NCBI RefSeq assembly: GCF_003989665.1
Contig: NZ_RZIJ01000019.1
Location: 62,001-126,000, forward strand
Direction of reading: 5' to 3'
DNA: 64,000 nt
Origin: Azospirillum doebereinerae
GTDB taxonomy: Bacteria; Pseudomonadota; Alphaproteobacteria; Azospirillales; Azospirillaceae
The notes beneath the pieces were generated by a model that was given only the letters and a program-made list of their open reading frames with translations, searched no databases and was not told where the DNA came from. Position numbers and translations under genes: made by a program. Of the stretch, positions 25,035 through 32,637 are shown piece by piece; positions within the stretch are counted from its first letter, which is position 1, and each line of letters begins with the position of its first letter.

Positions 25035-26210
25035 TCATTGCGCCGCGAGGCGGGCGATGACCTTGCCCTTGCCCTTCTGAATCTCGCCCAGGAAGGATGG
25101 AGTGACGAGCTGGTGGTCGATGCCGTAGGCGGCCTTGCCGCCCCAGAACGCCTTGCCCAGCAGCGTGTCGAAAGGCGCACCCTGTTCGATCTGCGCCCGC
25201 ACCGCGTCGGTGTCGGTCGCCGTGCCGGCCCGGCCGATGGCGGCGAGCAGCAGCTTGGCCGCGTCGTAGAAGAAGAAGGTGAAGTCGCTCATCTCGTTGG
25301 GGTGGTGCTTGGCGTATTCGGTTTGCAGCCACGCCCATTCCTTGCTGTCGGGATCGGCGGCGAAGTAGCCGAGCATCCCCTCGGCGTTCTCCGCCCCGGC
25401 GCCCTTGACGATCTCCGCCACGTTGACGCCGCCGAACTTGGTGAACTGGCCGCTGAAGCCCAACTCGCGCGCCTGTCGGACGACGAGGCCGGCGGTCGGC
25501 GGCGGCGTGGTGTCCAACTCGATGGCGTCGGGTTTGGATGCCAGAATCCTGGTCAGCACGGCGCGGAAATCGGTCTGCTGGCGTTCGAACAGTTCGGCGG
25601 CGGCGATGGTGAAGCCGGCCTTGCCGTAGGCCTCGGTCTGGACCTTCTGGCTGTTCCAGCCGGTCTCGTCGTTGGGCGACAGCAGGGCGACGCTGCGGAT
25701 CGCCGGGCGGTTCGTCTTCAGCCAGTCGATGAAGCTGGCGTTGTACTCCTGCGTCGTCGGAAGGACGCGGAACACGTAGCCGGTGTTTTCCAGCGCCTTG
25801 GCCGTGTAGGTGTTGGACAGCAGGATGACCTTGTTGCGTTCGGTGATCGGCTTGATCGCCAGCAGCGACGCCGAGCCGATGGGGCCAAGGATGAACTTCA
25901 CCTCGTCCTGGTCGATCAGGCGGTTGACGGCGGTGACGGCGCTGGCCGCCTTGTACTGGTCGTCGTAGGAGACGACCTCGACGGTGTGGGGCTTGCCGCC
26001 GATGGACAGGCCACCCTTGGCGTTGATCTCGGCTGCTGCGATCTTGGCGCCCGCGTCGATGGCCAGTCCCCATGCGGCCCCCGGACCGGTCAGGCCGCCG
26101 ACGACCCCGATCTTCAACGTTTCGGCGGCGAGCGCCGGACCCGACAGAGCGCCGGCAACGATCACGCCGCCCACGGCCAGTCGGCGGGCAAGACGCAGCA
26201 CTTTCAACAT
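25035..26210 (-). CDS. branched-chain-type ABC importer substrate-binding protein (LivK-like)
   Basis: Periplasmic receptor of 391 residues and first gene of the ten-gene operon. The signal peptide is LKVLRLARRLAVGGVIVAGALSGPALA with cleavage before AETLKIG. The mature domain begins LKIGVVGGLTGPGAAWG and continues with VKFILGPIGSASLLAIKPI, typical of Peripla_BP_6. ATG 26210 has AGGAG about 9 nt upstream. Members of this family that sit with CoA ligases usually bind aromatic or short acids rather than amino acids. The ligand here is not identified. Confidence 0.92.
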   Translation of the reverse strand: MLKVLRLARRLAVGGVIVAGALSGPALAAETLKIGVVGGLTGPGAAWGLAIDAGAKIAAAEINAKGGLSIGGKPHTVEVVSYDDQYKAASAVTAVNRLIDQDEVKFILGPIGSASLLAIKPITERNKVILLSNTYTAKALENTGYVFRVLPTTQEYNASFIDWLKTNRPAIRSVALLSPNDETGWNSQKVQTEAYGKAGFTIAAAELFERQQTDFRAVLTRILASKPDAIELDTTPPPTAGLVVRQARELGFSGQFTKFGGVNVAEIVKGAGAENAEGMLGYFAADPDSKEWAWLQTEYAKHHPNEMSDFTFFFYDAAKLLLAAIGRAGTATDTDAVRAQIEQGAPFDTLLGKAFWGGKAAYGIDHQLVTPSFLGEIQKGKGKVIARLAAQ

Positions 26211-26224
26211 GCCAGGAACTCCTG

Positions 26225-26305
26225 ATTTGTACGGACAAATTGGCGTGGGAGGAGGTGTGAACTGGTTTGTAATTCATACTCTGGTATGAGGGATAAGGAT
26301 GTCAA
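26225..26305 (-). promoter_or_regulatory. promoter with two perfect dyads for the importer/CoA-ligase operon
   Basis: On the minus strand a consensus -35 box TTGACA (26305-26300) is followed by a perfect dyad TCATAC-TCTG-GTATGA (26274-26289) covering the -10 region. A second dyad ATTTGT-ACGG-ACAAAT (26225-26240) lies just before the ribosome site. The second has the TTGT-N4-ACAA shape bound by UTRA-type GntR (HutC-like) proteins, and such a gene ends this operon. The 26306-26460 stretch upstream is strikingly AT-rich (runs such as TTAATTAATACATTAG), fitting an UP element or IHF-type bend. No gene was seen in 26211-26556. Confidence 0.6.
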
Positions 26306-26527
26306 TCCCTATTAATTTTATATGAAATCTGCGTCGATACTCCAGTTTCCTACATAGACAAAGCATTGTCAGAAAGTGATTTTAACGTTAATTAATACAT
26401 TAGATAAATTTAATTTATAAGATCAAACATTTAGGAATAATTGTTTTCACAGAATCCCGTGGACTTGCGGGCAAGGCTGCCCTGGGAGCGCGTCTTGATC
26501 TTGACCTTCCGCTCATTCTTCACCATG

Positions 26528-26539
26528 ATGATGCATCAT
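26528..26539. promoter_or_regulatory. palindromic operator ATGATGCATCAT before the FCD regulator
   Basis: Perfect 12-bp palindrome 17 nt upstream of the regulator ATG at 26557. An 11-of-12 copy (27289-27300) precedes the kinase-lyase pair. FadR-subfamily operators are short palindromes of this sort, so this is the likely autoregulatory site. Confidence 0.65.
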
Positions 26540-26556
26540 ACAGCGAAGAGCAGGCG

Positions 26557-27240
26557 ATGAGCGGGTTCGATCTGACCCTTCTCGAGCACGACAATCTCGG
26601 CAGCACGATTTATCAAAAATTGTGCGAGGCCCTGATGAAGGGCGTGTTCAAACCGGATGATCGTCTCAAGATCCGCGATCTGGCCGAACGTTTGGGAACG
26701 AGCGTCACACCGGTGCGCGACGCCATTTTGCGCTTAGTGCAGGACCAAGCGCTGGTGCTGCGTTCGCCGCGCGACATTCGCGTTCCGATGCTGACCAGGG
26801 CCGCCTATCTGGAAATCCGCGACATCCGCGTCAATCTGGAAGGGCTGGCCGCCGCGCGCGCCGCCGAAAAAGCCACGCCTGCCCAGATCGAGGTGTTGGA
26901 GGCCTTGCTGAAGCGCAACGAGGAGGCGATGGCCGCCGGCGACACCGCGCTGGCCACAGAACTCAACCAGATGTTCCACTTCGCGTTGTCCGAAATCGCG
27001 GACATGCCGGTGCTGGGCGACATCCTGCGGCGGCTGTGGCTCCAGATGGGGCCGCTGATCGCCGACGTCTACGACGGTGCCGGGCGCACCATGATCGACC
27101 ACCACTATCCGCTGATGGACGCCATCCGTCGCCACGACGGACCGGCCGCCACCCGCGCCATCCAGGCCGACATCCTGCTGGCCAGCGGCCCGATCCTGGA
27201 GCGGGTCGACGCCGCGACCCCCGAGGCGCTCGCCTCCTGA
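26557..27240 (+). CDS. GntR regulator of the FadR/FCD subfamily
   Basis: Transcription factor of 227 residues. The winged helix occupies about 15-80 (IYQKLCEALMKGVFKPDDRL, LAERLGTSVTPVRDAILRLVQDQAL). The C-terminal all-helical FCD domain has the metal-site pattern with MFHFALSEIADMPVL and MIDHHYPLMDAI; the His residues there normally hold a divalent metal beside the effector. The gene is followed by a kinase and a class III PLP enzyme. A palindrome occurs before this gene and again before the kinase, so both units are probably one regulon. Confidence 0.9.
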   Translation: MSGFDLTLLEHDNLGSTIYQKLCEALMKGVFKPDDRLKIRDLAERLGTSVTPVRDAILRLVQDQALVLRSPRDIRVPMLTRAAYLEIRDIRVNLEGLAAARAAEKATPAQIEVLEALLKRNEEAMAAGDTALATELNQMFHFALSEIADMPVLGDILRRLWLQMGPLIADVYDGAGRTMIDHHYPLMDAIRRHDGPAATRAIQADILLASGPILERVDAATPEALAS

Positions 27241-27288
27241 CTCTCTGCCATCATCTCATCGATTCCCAAGGCCGGTCCGCCCATCATG

Positions 27289-27300
27289 ATGATGCATCAA
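27289..27300. promoter_or_regulatory. second copy of the FCD operator before the kinase gene
   Basis: ATGATGCATCAA, differing from the perfect palindrome at 26528 in the last base; the shared core with its left flank is ATGATGATGCATCA. It overlaps an in-frame ATG series at 27286-27294, which is why the kinase start is placed downstream at 27337. Confidence 0.6.
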
Positions 27301-27336
27301 ACATTGAACGCTTCGAGCGACGAGGAGACACCGGCC

Positions 27337-28374
27337 ATGACAGCGCCCGACGTCCTGACCACCGCCGCGCCGCCGATCTCGACAGAGGAGGCCGGCGCCA
27401 TGATGCAGCGGTGCTTCGGCGTGGCCGGCACCGTGCGCGAACTGAGCAGCGAGCGCGACCGCAACTTCCACATCGCGATCCCTGGCGGGCCGGGCTATGT
27501 GCTGAAGTTCACCAACCCGGCGGAACCGGCGCTCGTCACCAGCTTCCAGACCGGGGCGATGCAGCATGTGGCCGTGCGCGACGCCGCCCTGCCGGTGCCG
27601 CGCGTCGTGTCGACCCTGGAGGGGGAGGCCCAGGCGACGGTCCGGGTCAAGGGGCACGCCATGGTCCTGCGGTTGCTGACCTATCTCGACGGCACGCCGC
27701 TCCACGCGGCCCCGGCCTCGCCGGGGCAGATGCGGGCGTTGGGCATGACCCTGGCCAGGCTGGATCTGGCGTTGACCGATTATGACCATCCCGGCTCGCA
27801 ACGCGATCTGCTGTGGGACATCACGCGCACCGCCAGCGTCGCCGACCGGCTGCATTACTTGGCGGACGGCCCGCGCCGCCGCATGGTGGAACGCTTCGTC
27901 GCCCGCTTCGCCGACCGGGTGGCCCCCCGGCTGCCCGCGCTGCGGCATCAGGTCATCCACAACGACCTCAACCCCCACAACGCGGTGGTCGATCCGGTCG
28001 GGCACGAGACGGTCACCGGGATCATCGATTTCGGCGACGCGCTGAAGGCGCCGCTGGTCAACGATCTGGCGACGGCGCTCGCCTACCACGTCACCAGCGG
28101 CGAGACGCCCTTCGGATCGTTGGTGGAAATGACCCGCGCCTACAACGCCGTGCTCCCGCTGACGCCGGAGGAGGTGGAGCTGCTGCCCGATCTGGTGGCG
28201 GGCCGGCTGGCCCTGACCATCGGCATCACCAGCTGGCGCGCGGCCGAATACCCCGCGAACGCCGCCTACATCCTGCGCAACGCCGAACGCGCCTTCGCCG
28301 GCCTGGAAACGCTGACCGGCGCCGAGTCCGCCACCGCGCACCGCCTGCTCCGTCACGCCTGCCAGAAAGTGTGA
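27337..28374 (+). CDS. APH-family phosphotransferase (hydroxylysine/choline kinase-like)
   Basis: Small-molecule kinase of 345 residues with the aminoglycoside-phosphotransferase fold. The catalytic loop is HQVIHNDLNPHNAVV (H-x-D-x4-N) and the metal motif is IIDFGDA. The nucleotide-binding lysine region is GYVLKFTNP. ATG 27337 follows GAGGAG by 9 nt, while the upstream ATGs at 27286 sit inside the operator. It ends 6 nt before a class III aminotransferase-like gene. Adjacent kinase plus AGXT2L-type phospho-lyase is the arrangement known for hydroxylysine and ethanolamine-phosphate breakdown, so the substrate is probably an amino alcohol such as 5-hydroxylysine (inference). Antibiotic resistance is unlikely in this context. 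Confidence 0.85.
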   Translation: MTAPDVLTTAAPPISTEEAGAMMQRCFGVAGTVRELSSERDRNFHIAIPGGPGYVLKFTNPAEPALVTSFQTGAMQHVAVRDAALPVPRVVSTLEGEAQATVRVKGHAMVLRLLTYLDGTPLHAAPASPGQMRALGMTLARLDLALTDYDHPGSQRDLLWDITRTASVADRLHYLADGPRRRMVERFVARFADRVAPRLPALRHQVIHNDLNPHNAVVDPVGHETVTGIIDFGDALKAPLVNDLATALAYHVTSGETPFGSLVEMTRAYNAVLPLTPEEVELLPDLVAGRLALTIGITSWRAAEYPANAAYILRNAERAFAGLETLTGAESATAHRLLRHACQKV

Positions 28375-28380
28375 ACCGCC

Positions 28381-29697
28381 ATGACCATGATCAACGCCTA
28401 CGCGCCCGACTCCGCCGGATCCCTGCCGGAGCGCGAGCGCGCCCTGATCGCCCGCCGCGAGAAGCTGCTCGGTCCGGCCTACCGCCTGTTCTACGCCGAC
28501 CCGATCCACGTGGTGCGGGGAGAGGGAAGCTCCCTCTACGACGCCGACGGCAACCGCTATCTGGACGCCTACAACAACGTCGCCTCGGTCGGGCATTCGC
28601 GGCCGGAGGTGGTGGAGGCGATGGCCAGGCAGGCGGCCGTGCTGAACACGCACACACGCTACCTGACCGATGGCATTCTCGACTTCGCCGAGGCCTTCCT
28701 GGCGGAATTCCCGGCCGAGCTGTCGCACCTGATGCTGACCTGCACCGGCAGCGAGGCCAACGATCTGGCCCTGCGCGTCGCCCGCGTCCACACCGGCGGA
28801 ACCGGCGTCGTCATCGCGCACAACGCCTATCACGGCGTGACGGCGGCGCTGGCGGAGATGTCGCCCTCGCTCGGTGGCGCGGTGAAGCTGGGCGACCACG
28901 TCCGCGTGGTGCCGGCCCCGGACGGCTACCGCATCCCGGAGGCGGAGGTCGGCGCCGCTTTCGCGCGTTCCGTGGAGGCGGCCATCGCCGACCTGCGCGA
29001 GAAGGGGATCGCGCCCGCGGCGCTGCTCGTCGACACGATCTTCTCCAGCAGCGGCGTCTTCACCGACCCGGCCGGTTTCCTCGCCCCTGCGGTGGAGGCG
29101 ATGCGCAAGGCCGGCGGCCTCTTTATCGCCGACGAGGTGCAGCCCGGCTTCGGGCGGCTCGGCACGCACATGTGGGGCTTCGCGCGCCACGGGCTGGTGC
29201 CCGACATCGTGACGGTCGGTAAGCCGATGGGCAACGGCCACCCGGTGGCGGGCGCGGTGTTCCGGCCGGAGGTCATCGAGGCGTTCGGCAAGAGCCAGCG
29301 CTATTTCAACACCTTCGGCGGCAACCCGGTGTCCTGCGCCGTCGCGCTGGCCGTGCTGCGCGTGATCAAGGCGGACCGGCTGCAGGAGAACGCCCTGACC
29401 GTCGGCACGGCGATGATTGAGGGCTTGCGCGCGCTCGCCGCCAAGCACGACCTGATCGGCGACGTGCGCGGCAGCGGCCTGTTCATCGGCGTGGAGCTGG
29501 TGCGCGACCGCAGCCTCAAGACCCCGGCCCCGGAGGAGACGGCCCGCGTGGTGAACGGCATGCGCCAGCGCCGGGTGCTCATCAGCGCGACCGGGCAGGA
29601 GGGACACATCCTGAAGATCCGTCCGCCGCTGGTGTTCTCGGCGGAGGACGCCACGCTGTTCCTGACCACCCTGGACGAGGTGCTGGCGGCGCTTTGA
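28381..29697 (+). CDS. class III PLP enzyme, AGXT2L-type phospho-lyase candidate
   Basis: Fold-type I PLP protein of 438 residues. The segment YLDAYNNVASVGHSRPEVVEA resembles AGXT2L phospho-lyases, which read 'NNVAHVGH', rather than ordinary omega-transaminases. The aspartate contacting the PLP ring is in FIADEVQPGFGRLGTHMWGF, and the catalytic Lys is in TVGKPMGNGHPVAGA. It is coupled to the kinase 6 nt upstream. The likely reaction is elimination of phosphate and ammonia from a phosphorylated amino alcohol to give an aldehyde. A genuine transaminase remains possible, because the residues separating lyase from transaminase cannot be settled by eye. Confidence 0.85.
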   Translation: MTMINAYAPDSAGSLPERERALIARREKLLGPAYRLFYADPIHVVRGEGSSLYDADGNRYLDAYNNVASVGHSRPEVVEAMARQAAVLNTHTRYLTDGILDFAEAFLAEFPAELSHLMLTCTGSEANDLALRVARVHTGGTGVVIAHNAYHGVTAALAEMSPSLGGAVKLGDHVRVVPAPDGYRIPEAEVGAAFARSVEAAIADLREKGIAPAALLVDTIFSSSGVFTDPAGFLAPAVEAMRKAGGLFIADEVQPGFGRLGTHMWGFARHGLVPDIVTVGKPMGNGHPVAGAVFRPEVIEAFGKSQRYFNTFGGNPVSCAVALAVLRVIKADRLQENALTVGTAMIEGLRALAAKHDLIGDVRGSGLFIGVELVRDRSLKTPAPEETARVVNGMRQRRVLISATGQEGHILKIRPPLVFSAEDATLFLTTLDEVLAAL

Positions 29698-29832
29698 TCC
29701 GGGTTTGCCGATCGCTCCAACGGTGCGGGCGTGCGGATTGGGGCGCGAGGGGCATCCGGACGGAACTGCCCCACACACCCTCGATCCGCACGCGGCATCA
29801 GGCGCCCGGTCGGAAAGGGCGGACCCGAACGT

Positions 29833-29910
29833 CGACGGGTCTGGGACGAGAACGCCCAGATCTACGGAGTGCGGGAAATCCGGCGACAGCTTTGGCGGAA
29901 AGGCATCGAT
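29833..29910 (+). pseudogene. vestigial IS3-family transposase (OrfB) fragment
   Basis: Within the 361-nt gap before tRNA-Phe a 26-codon stretch reads RRVWDENAQIYGVREIRRQLWRKGID. It matches the conserved N-terminal region of IS3 OrfB integrases (usually 'RVWDENFRVYGVRKVWRQL'). Flanking sequence loses the match on both sides, the DDE domain is absent, and no terminal repeats were found, so this is a decayed remnant. The rest of 29698-30058 shows nothing else recognised, and base composition drops toward AT near 30000-30060. Confidence 0.65.
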
Positions 29911-30058
29911 TCGGCCCATCGCCCAAATGACTTGCGGCAAGTCCGGTGCGGGTCAGAGAGCGGTATGGGGATGCAGGCGACCGGGGAAGCCGGGGAGCAT
30001 AAAGCCCCTCGAAAGATAAATCACCATTCTGTCAAGCGCATCAAATGCTTGGAGAGAA

Positions 30059-30134
30059 TGGTGCCCAGGGACGGAATTGAACCGCCGACACGGGGATTTT
30101 CAGTCCCCTGCTCTACCAACTGAGCTACCTGGGC
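30059..30134 (-). tRNA. tRNA-Phe (GAA)
   Basis: A 76-nt cloverleaf on the minus strand, including an encoded CCA. The acceptor stem GCCCAGG pairs with CCTGGGC, the D arm is GCTC-AGTTGGTA-GAGC, the anticodon arm is GGGGA-CTGAAAA-TCCCC (anticodon GAA), and the T arm is GGCGG-TTCAATT-CCGTC with one non-canonical position. No intron. A decayed IS3 fragment lies just beyond its 3' side, as often happens at tRNA genes. Confidence 0.97.
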
Positions 30135-30294
30135 ATCCTGCGATGCTGGCCGACCGGGCCGACGCACCACGCTGAGGGCGGCTTTGTAGGAAAAATCGAA
30201 CGGCCTGTCCAGAGGAAAATAGGCTTCTCGTGATGCCGGGCGAGGGCGGGCTGGAGCGGGCGGCGTGGCGGCGCCGGTAACGAGGACAACGGGG

Positions 30295-30319
30295 TTGTCC
30301 GGCTGCGTCAGCCGGACAA
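30295..30319 (-). terminator. strong hairpin downstream of bdhA
   Basis: Perfect 11-bp stem TTGTCCGGCTG (30295-30305) and CAGCCGGACAA (30309-30319) with a 3-nt loop, 49 nt past the bdhA stop. There is no T run on the minus strand, so termination strength is uncertain. Confidence 0.4.
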
Positions 30320-30368
30320 GGTCGGGGCGTTGGGGCGGCGATCCCGCGGGTCGTCGCCCCGGACCGCT

Positions 30369-31148
30369 TCACTGCATGAACCAACCATGGCTGACGACCA
30401 AGGACTGGCCGGTCAGTGCGTTGGAGCCGAAGGACGCGAAGAACAGGGCCGCTTCCGCTACGTCCTCGACCGTCGTGAATTCGCCATCCACCGTGTCCTT
30501 CAGCATGATGGTCTTCACCACGGCGTCCTCGGAAATGCCGAACTGCTTGGCCTGTTCGGGGATCTGCTTTTCCACCAGCGGCGTGCGGACGAAGCCGGGG
30601 CAGATCACGTTGGCGCGCACGCCGTGCGCGGCGCCTTCCTTTGCGACGACCTTGGCGAGGCCGATCAGCCCGTGCTTGGCGGTGACGTAGGGCGCCTTCA
30701 GCGCCGACGCCTCCTTGGAATGCACCGAGCCCATGTAGATGATGCTGCCGCTTCCCTGCTGGTACATCGTCCGCAGGGCGGCGCGCGTGGTCAGGAAGGC
30801 GCCGTCCAGATGGATGGCGAGAAGCTGCTTCCACTTGGCGAACTCGAACTGCTCGACCGGCGCGACGGTCTGGATGCCGGCGTTGCTGACCAGGACGTCG
30901 ATGCGGCCGAAGGCGGTGACGGCGCGCGCCATGCCGGCGTCGACCTGGGTCTCGTCGGTCACGTCCATGGCGACGCCCAGCGCCCGCTTGCCCGTGGGGT
31001 CGAGGCTGGCCGCCGCCGCGTCGGCGCCGGCTTGGTTGAGGTCGGCGATCACGACCAGCGCGCCTTCGCGGGCGAAGGTCCGGGCGATCTCCAGCCCGAT
31101 TCCGCTCGCCGCCCCGGTGATGACGGCGACCTTGTCTTGCAAGCGCAT
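30369..31148 (-). CDS. bdhA: 3-hydroxybutyrate dehydrogenase
   Basis: NAD-dependent short-chain dehydrogenase converting (R)-3-hydroxybutyrate to acetoacetate, the step after depolymerisation of the storage polymer PHB. Length is 259 residues. The cofactor motif is TGAASGIG, the structural motif NAGIQ, the catalytic Ser is in [11 protein letters not shown] and the catalytic pair in YVTAKHG. The C-terminal part [15 protein letters not shown] and GWFMQ are hallmarks of BdhA. It is 69 nt downstream of the patatin-like gene on the same strand and probably co-transcribed. Confidence 0.93.
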   Translation of the reverse strand: MRLQDKVAVITGAASGIGLEIARTFAREGALVVIADLNQAGADAAAASLDPTGKRALGVAMDVTDETQVDAGMARAVTAFGRIDVLVSNAGIQTVAPVEQFEFAKWKQLLAIHLDGAFLTTRAALRTMYQQGSGSIIYMGSVHSKEASALKAPYVTAKHGLIGLAKVVAKEGAAHGVRANVICPGFVRTPLVEKQIPEQAKQFGISEDAVVKTIMLKDTVDGEFTTVEDVAEAALFFASFGSNALTGQSLVVSHGWFMQ

Positions 31149-31217
31149 GGATGTGCTCCTTGTCTGGATTGGTCTTGTCTGGATCGGTCCCGGCCGTCCG
31201 CCGGGATGGGGGTGGGA

Positions 31218-32366
31218 TCAGCCGCGCAGCACGTCGTGCGTGACGGGGCCGGTGCCCCGCGACGGCATCCTCAGCCATTCCGGATGGGCGAGCGTGGCCA
31301 GCGTGTCGGCGAGGCCGCTCTCCCAATGCTCGCGCATGCCGGCGTTGGAGAACTCGTAATCCTTGGTGTCGCGCTCGTAGCTTTTGCGGCGGTAGATCAG
31401 GTGGACGATGTTGATGGCCGCCCCGCAGGCCGCGGTGCGCAGGGCCTTGGCCTCGTCCGTGTCCTTGAGGTCGTCGGGCAACCGGTCGAGCAGGGCGACC
31501 AACTGGTTGCGCAGGGTCTGCTCGTAGGTGACCTTGTCGGTGTTGAAGCGGGTGCGGCTGGAATACATGATGTCCTTCTGCCGCTCCAGCACCTCCGACA
31601 TGCCGCGCGGGGCCTGCCCGGTGGCGCTCCACAGATCGACCTGGAAGACCAGCGTGTCGCGGCGCGGCTGGTCCTCCAGCACATGGTCGAGCGGCGTGTT
31701 GGAGACCAGCCCGCCGTCCCAGTAGAACTCGCCGTCGATCTCGACGGGGGCGAAGCCGGGCGGCAGGGCGCCGCTGGCCATCACGTGCTCCGGGCCGATC
31801 CGCTGGGTGGCGTTATCGAAATAGACCGAGTTCCCGGTGCGGACGTTGACCGCGCCCAGCGCCAGCCGGATGCTGCCCGCGTTGATGCGGTCGAAGTCGA
31901 TCAGGTCCTCCAGCGTCTTTTTCAGCGGCGCGGTGTCGTAGACGCTGGTCGGCCCGGCGAAGGGACCCGCCACCGCCCATTCCACCGCCGCCCGTGGGCG
32001 GAAGAAGCCGGGCTGCCCGGACAGCGCCGTGCGCCACGCGCTCCACTGGTTGAGGATGGAGATCGACGGGCCGTCGGGGTCCAGCCGCCGCCACAGGCTT
32101 TCCGCGCCTTCCCAAGGAGAAGGAGGGGCGACGCGGTTCCAGAACTCCGACAGCGCCGCGCAACGCCGTTCTGGGGGATTCCCGGCGATCAGCGCCGCGT
32201 TGATGGCGCCGATCGACACGCCGGCCACCCAGGTCGGGTGGATGCCGTGCTTGAACAGCCCCTCGACGACGCCCGCCTGATAGGCGCCGAGCGCGCCGCC
32301 GCCCTGAAGGACAAGAGCCACCCGTTCATAGGGGGCGATGAGATCGGTGAAGGACCCGTCGCGCAT
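31218..32366 (-). CDS. patatin-like phospholipase with DUF3734-type C terminus
   Basis: Serine-aspartate dyad lipase of 382 residues. The oxyanion loop is LVLQGGGALGAYQAGV, the nucleophile GVSIGAINA and the dyad Asp DGGLVSNTP. The C-terminal 110 residues (DLWSATGQAPRGMSEVLERQKDIMY ... GLADTLATL) match the DUF3734 extension seen in alphaproteobacterial patatins that often sit beside bdhA. ATG 32366 follows GGGAAAGG. No signal peptide, so it acts inside the cell. A role in lipid or PHB-granule turnover is inferred from bdhA downstream. Confidence 0.9.
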   Translation of the reverse strand: MRDGSFTDLIAPYERVALVLQGGGALGAYQAGVVEGLFKHGIHPTWVAGVSIGAINAALIAGNPPERRCAALSEFWNRVAPPSPWEGAESLWRRLDPDGPSISILNQWSAWRTALSGQPGFFRPRAAVEWAVAGPFAGPTSVYDTAPLKKTLEDLIDFDRINAGSIRLALGAVNVRTGNSVYFDNATQRIGPEHVMASGALPPGFAPVEIDGEFYWDGGLVSNTPLDHVLEDQPRRDTLVFQVDLWSATGQAPRGMSEVLERQKDIMYSSRTRFNTDKVTYEQTLRNQLVALLDRLPDDLKDTDEAKALRTAACGAAINIVHLIYRRKSYERDTKDYEFSNAGMREHWESGLADTLATLAHPEWLRMPSRGTGPVTHDVLRG

Positions 32367-32637
32367 CGATGCCTTTCCCAGCCGGTGTCTTTGGGGATCG
32401 TCCGTCCCGCCCGGCTGCCTGGATATGGGGCGGCAAACCGGGGCCGCCACGCAAAACAGCCCGATCGAACGGGTGATCCGGCATGGCAGGCATTCCCGGC
32501 GGGACGGTGCGGCGGCACAATGTCCGTGCCGGAAGCACGCCGGCCGGTGGAACCGTCACCCGCAATTCCGTTGCGGCCTCATGGGGCCGGAGGCATTCTG
32601 GACCAATTCGGTCCTTATCAGGAAGGAACCTCCGCCA

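Noticed and set aside
27286-27336. Earlier ATG cluster for the kinase gene
   Set aside because: These codons lie inside the regulator palindrome and lack a ribosome site; ATG 27337 has GAGGAG.
32549-32572. GGAAC-N15-CGTT upstream of the CDF exporter gene
   Set aside because: Spacer is one base shorter than the EcfG rule; not counted as a promoter without more evidence.
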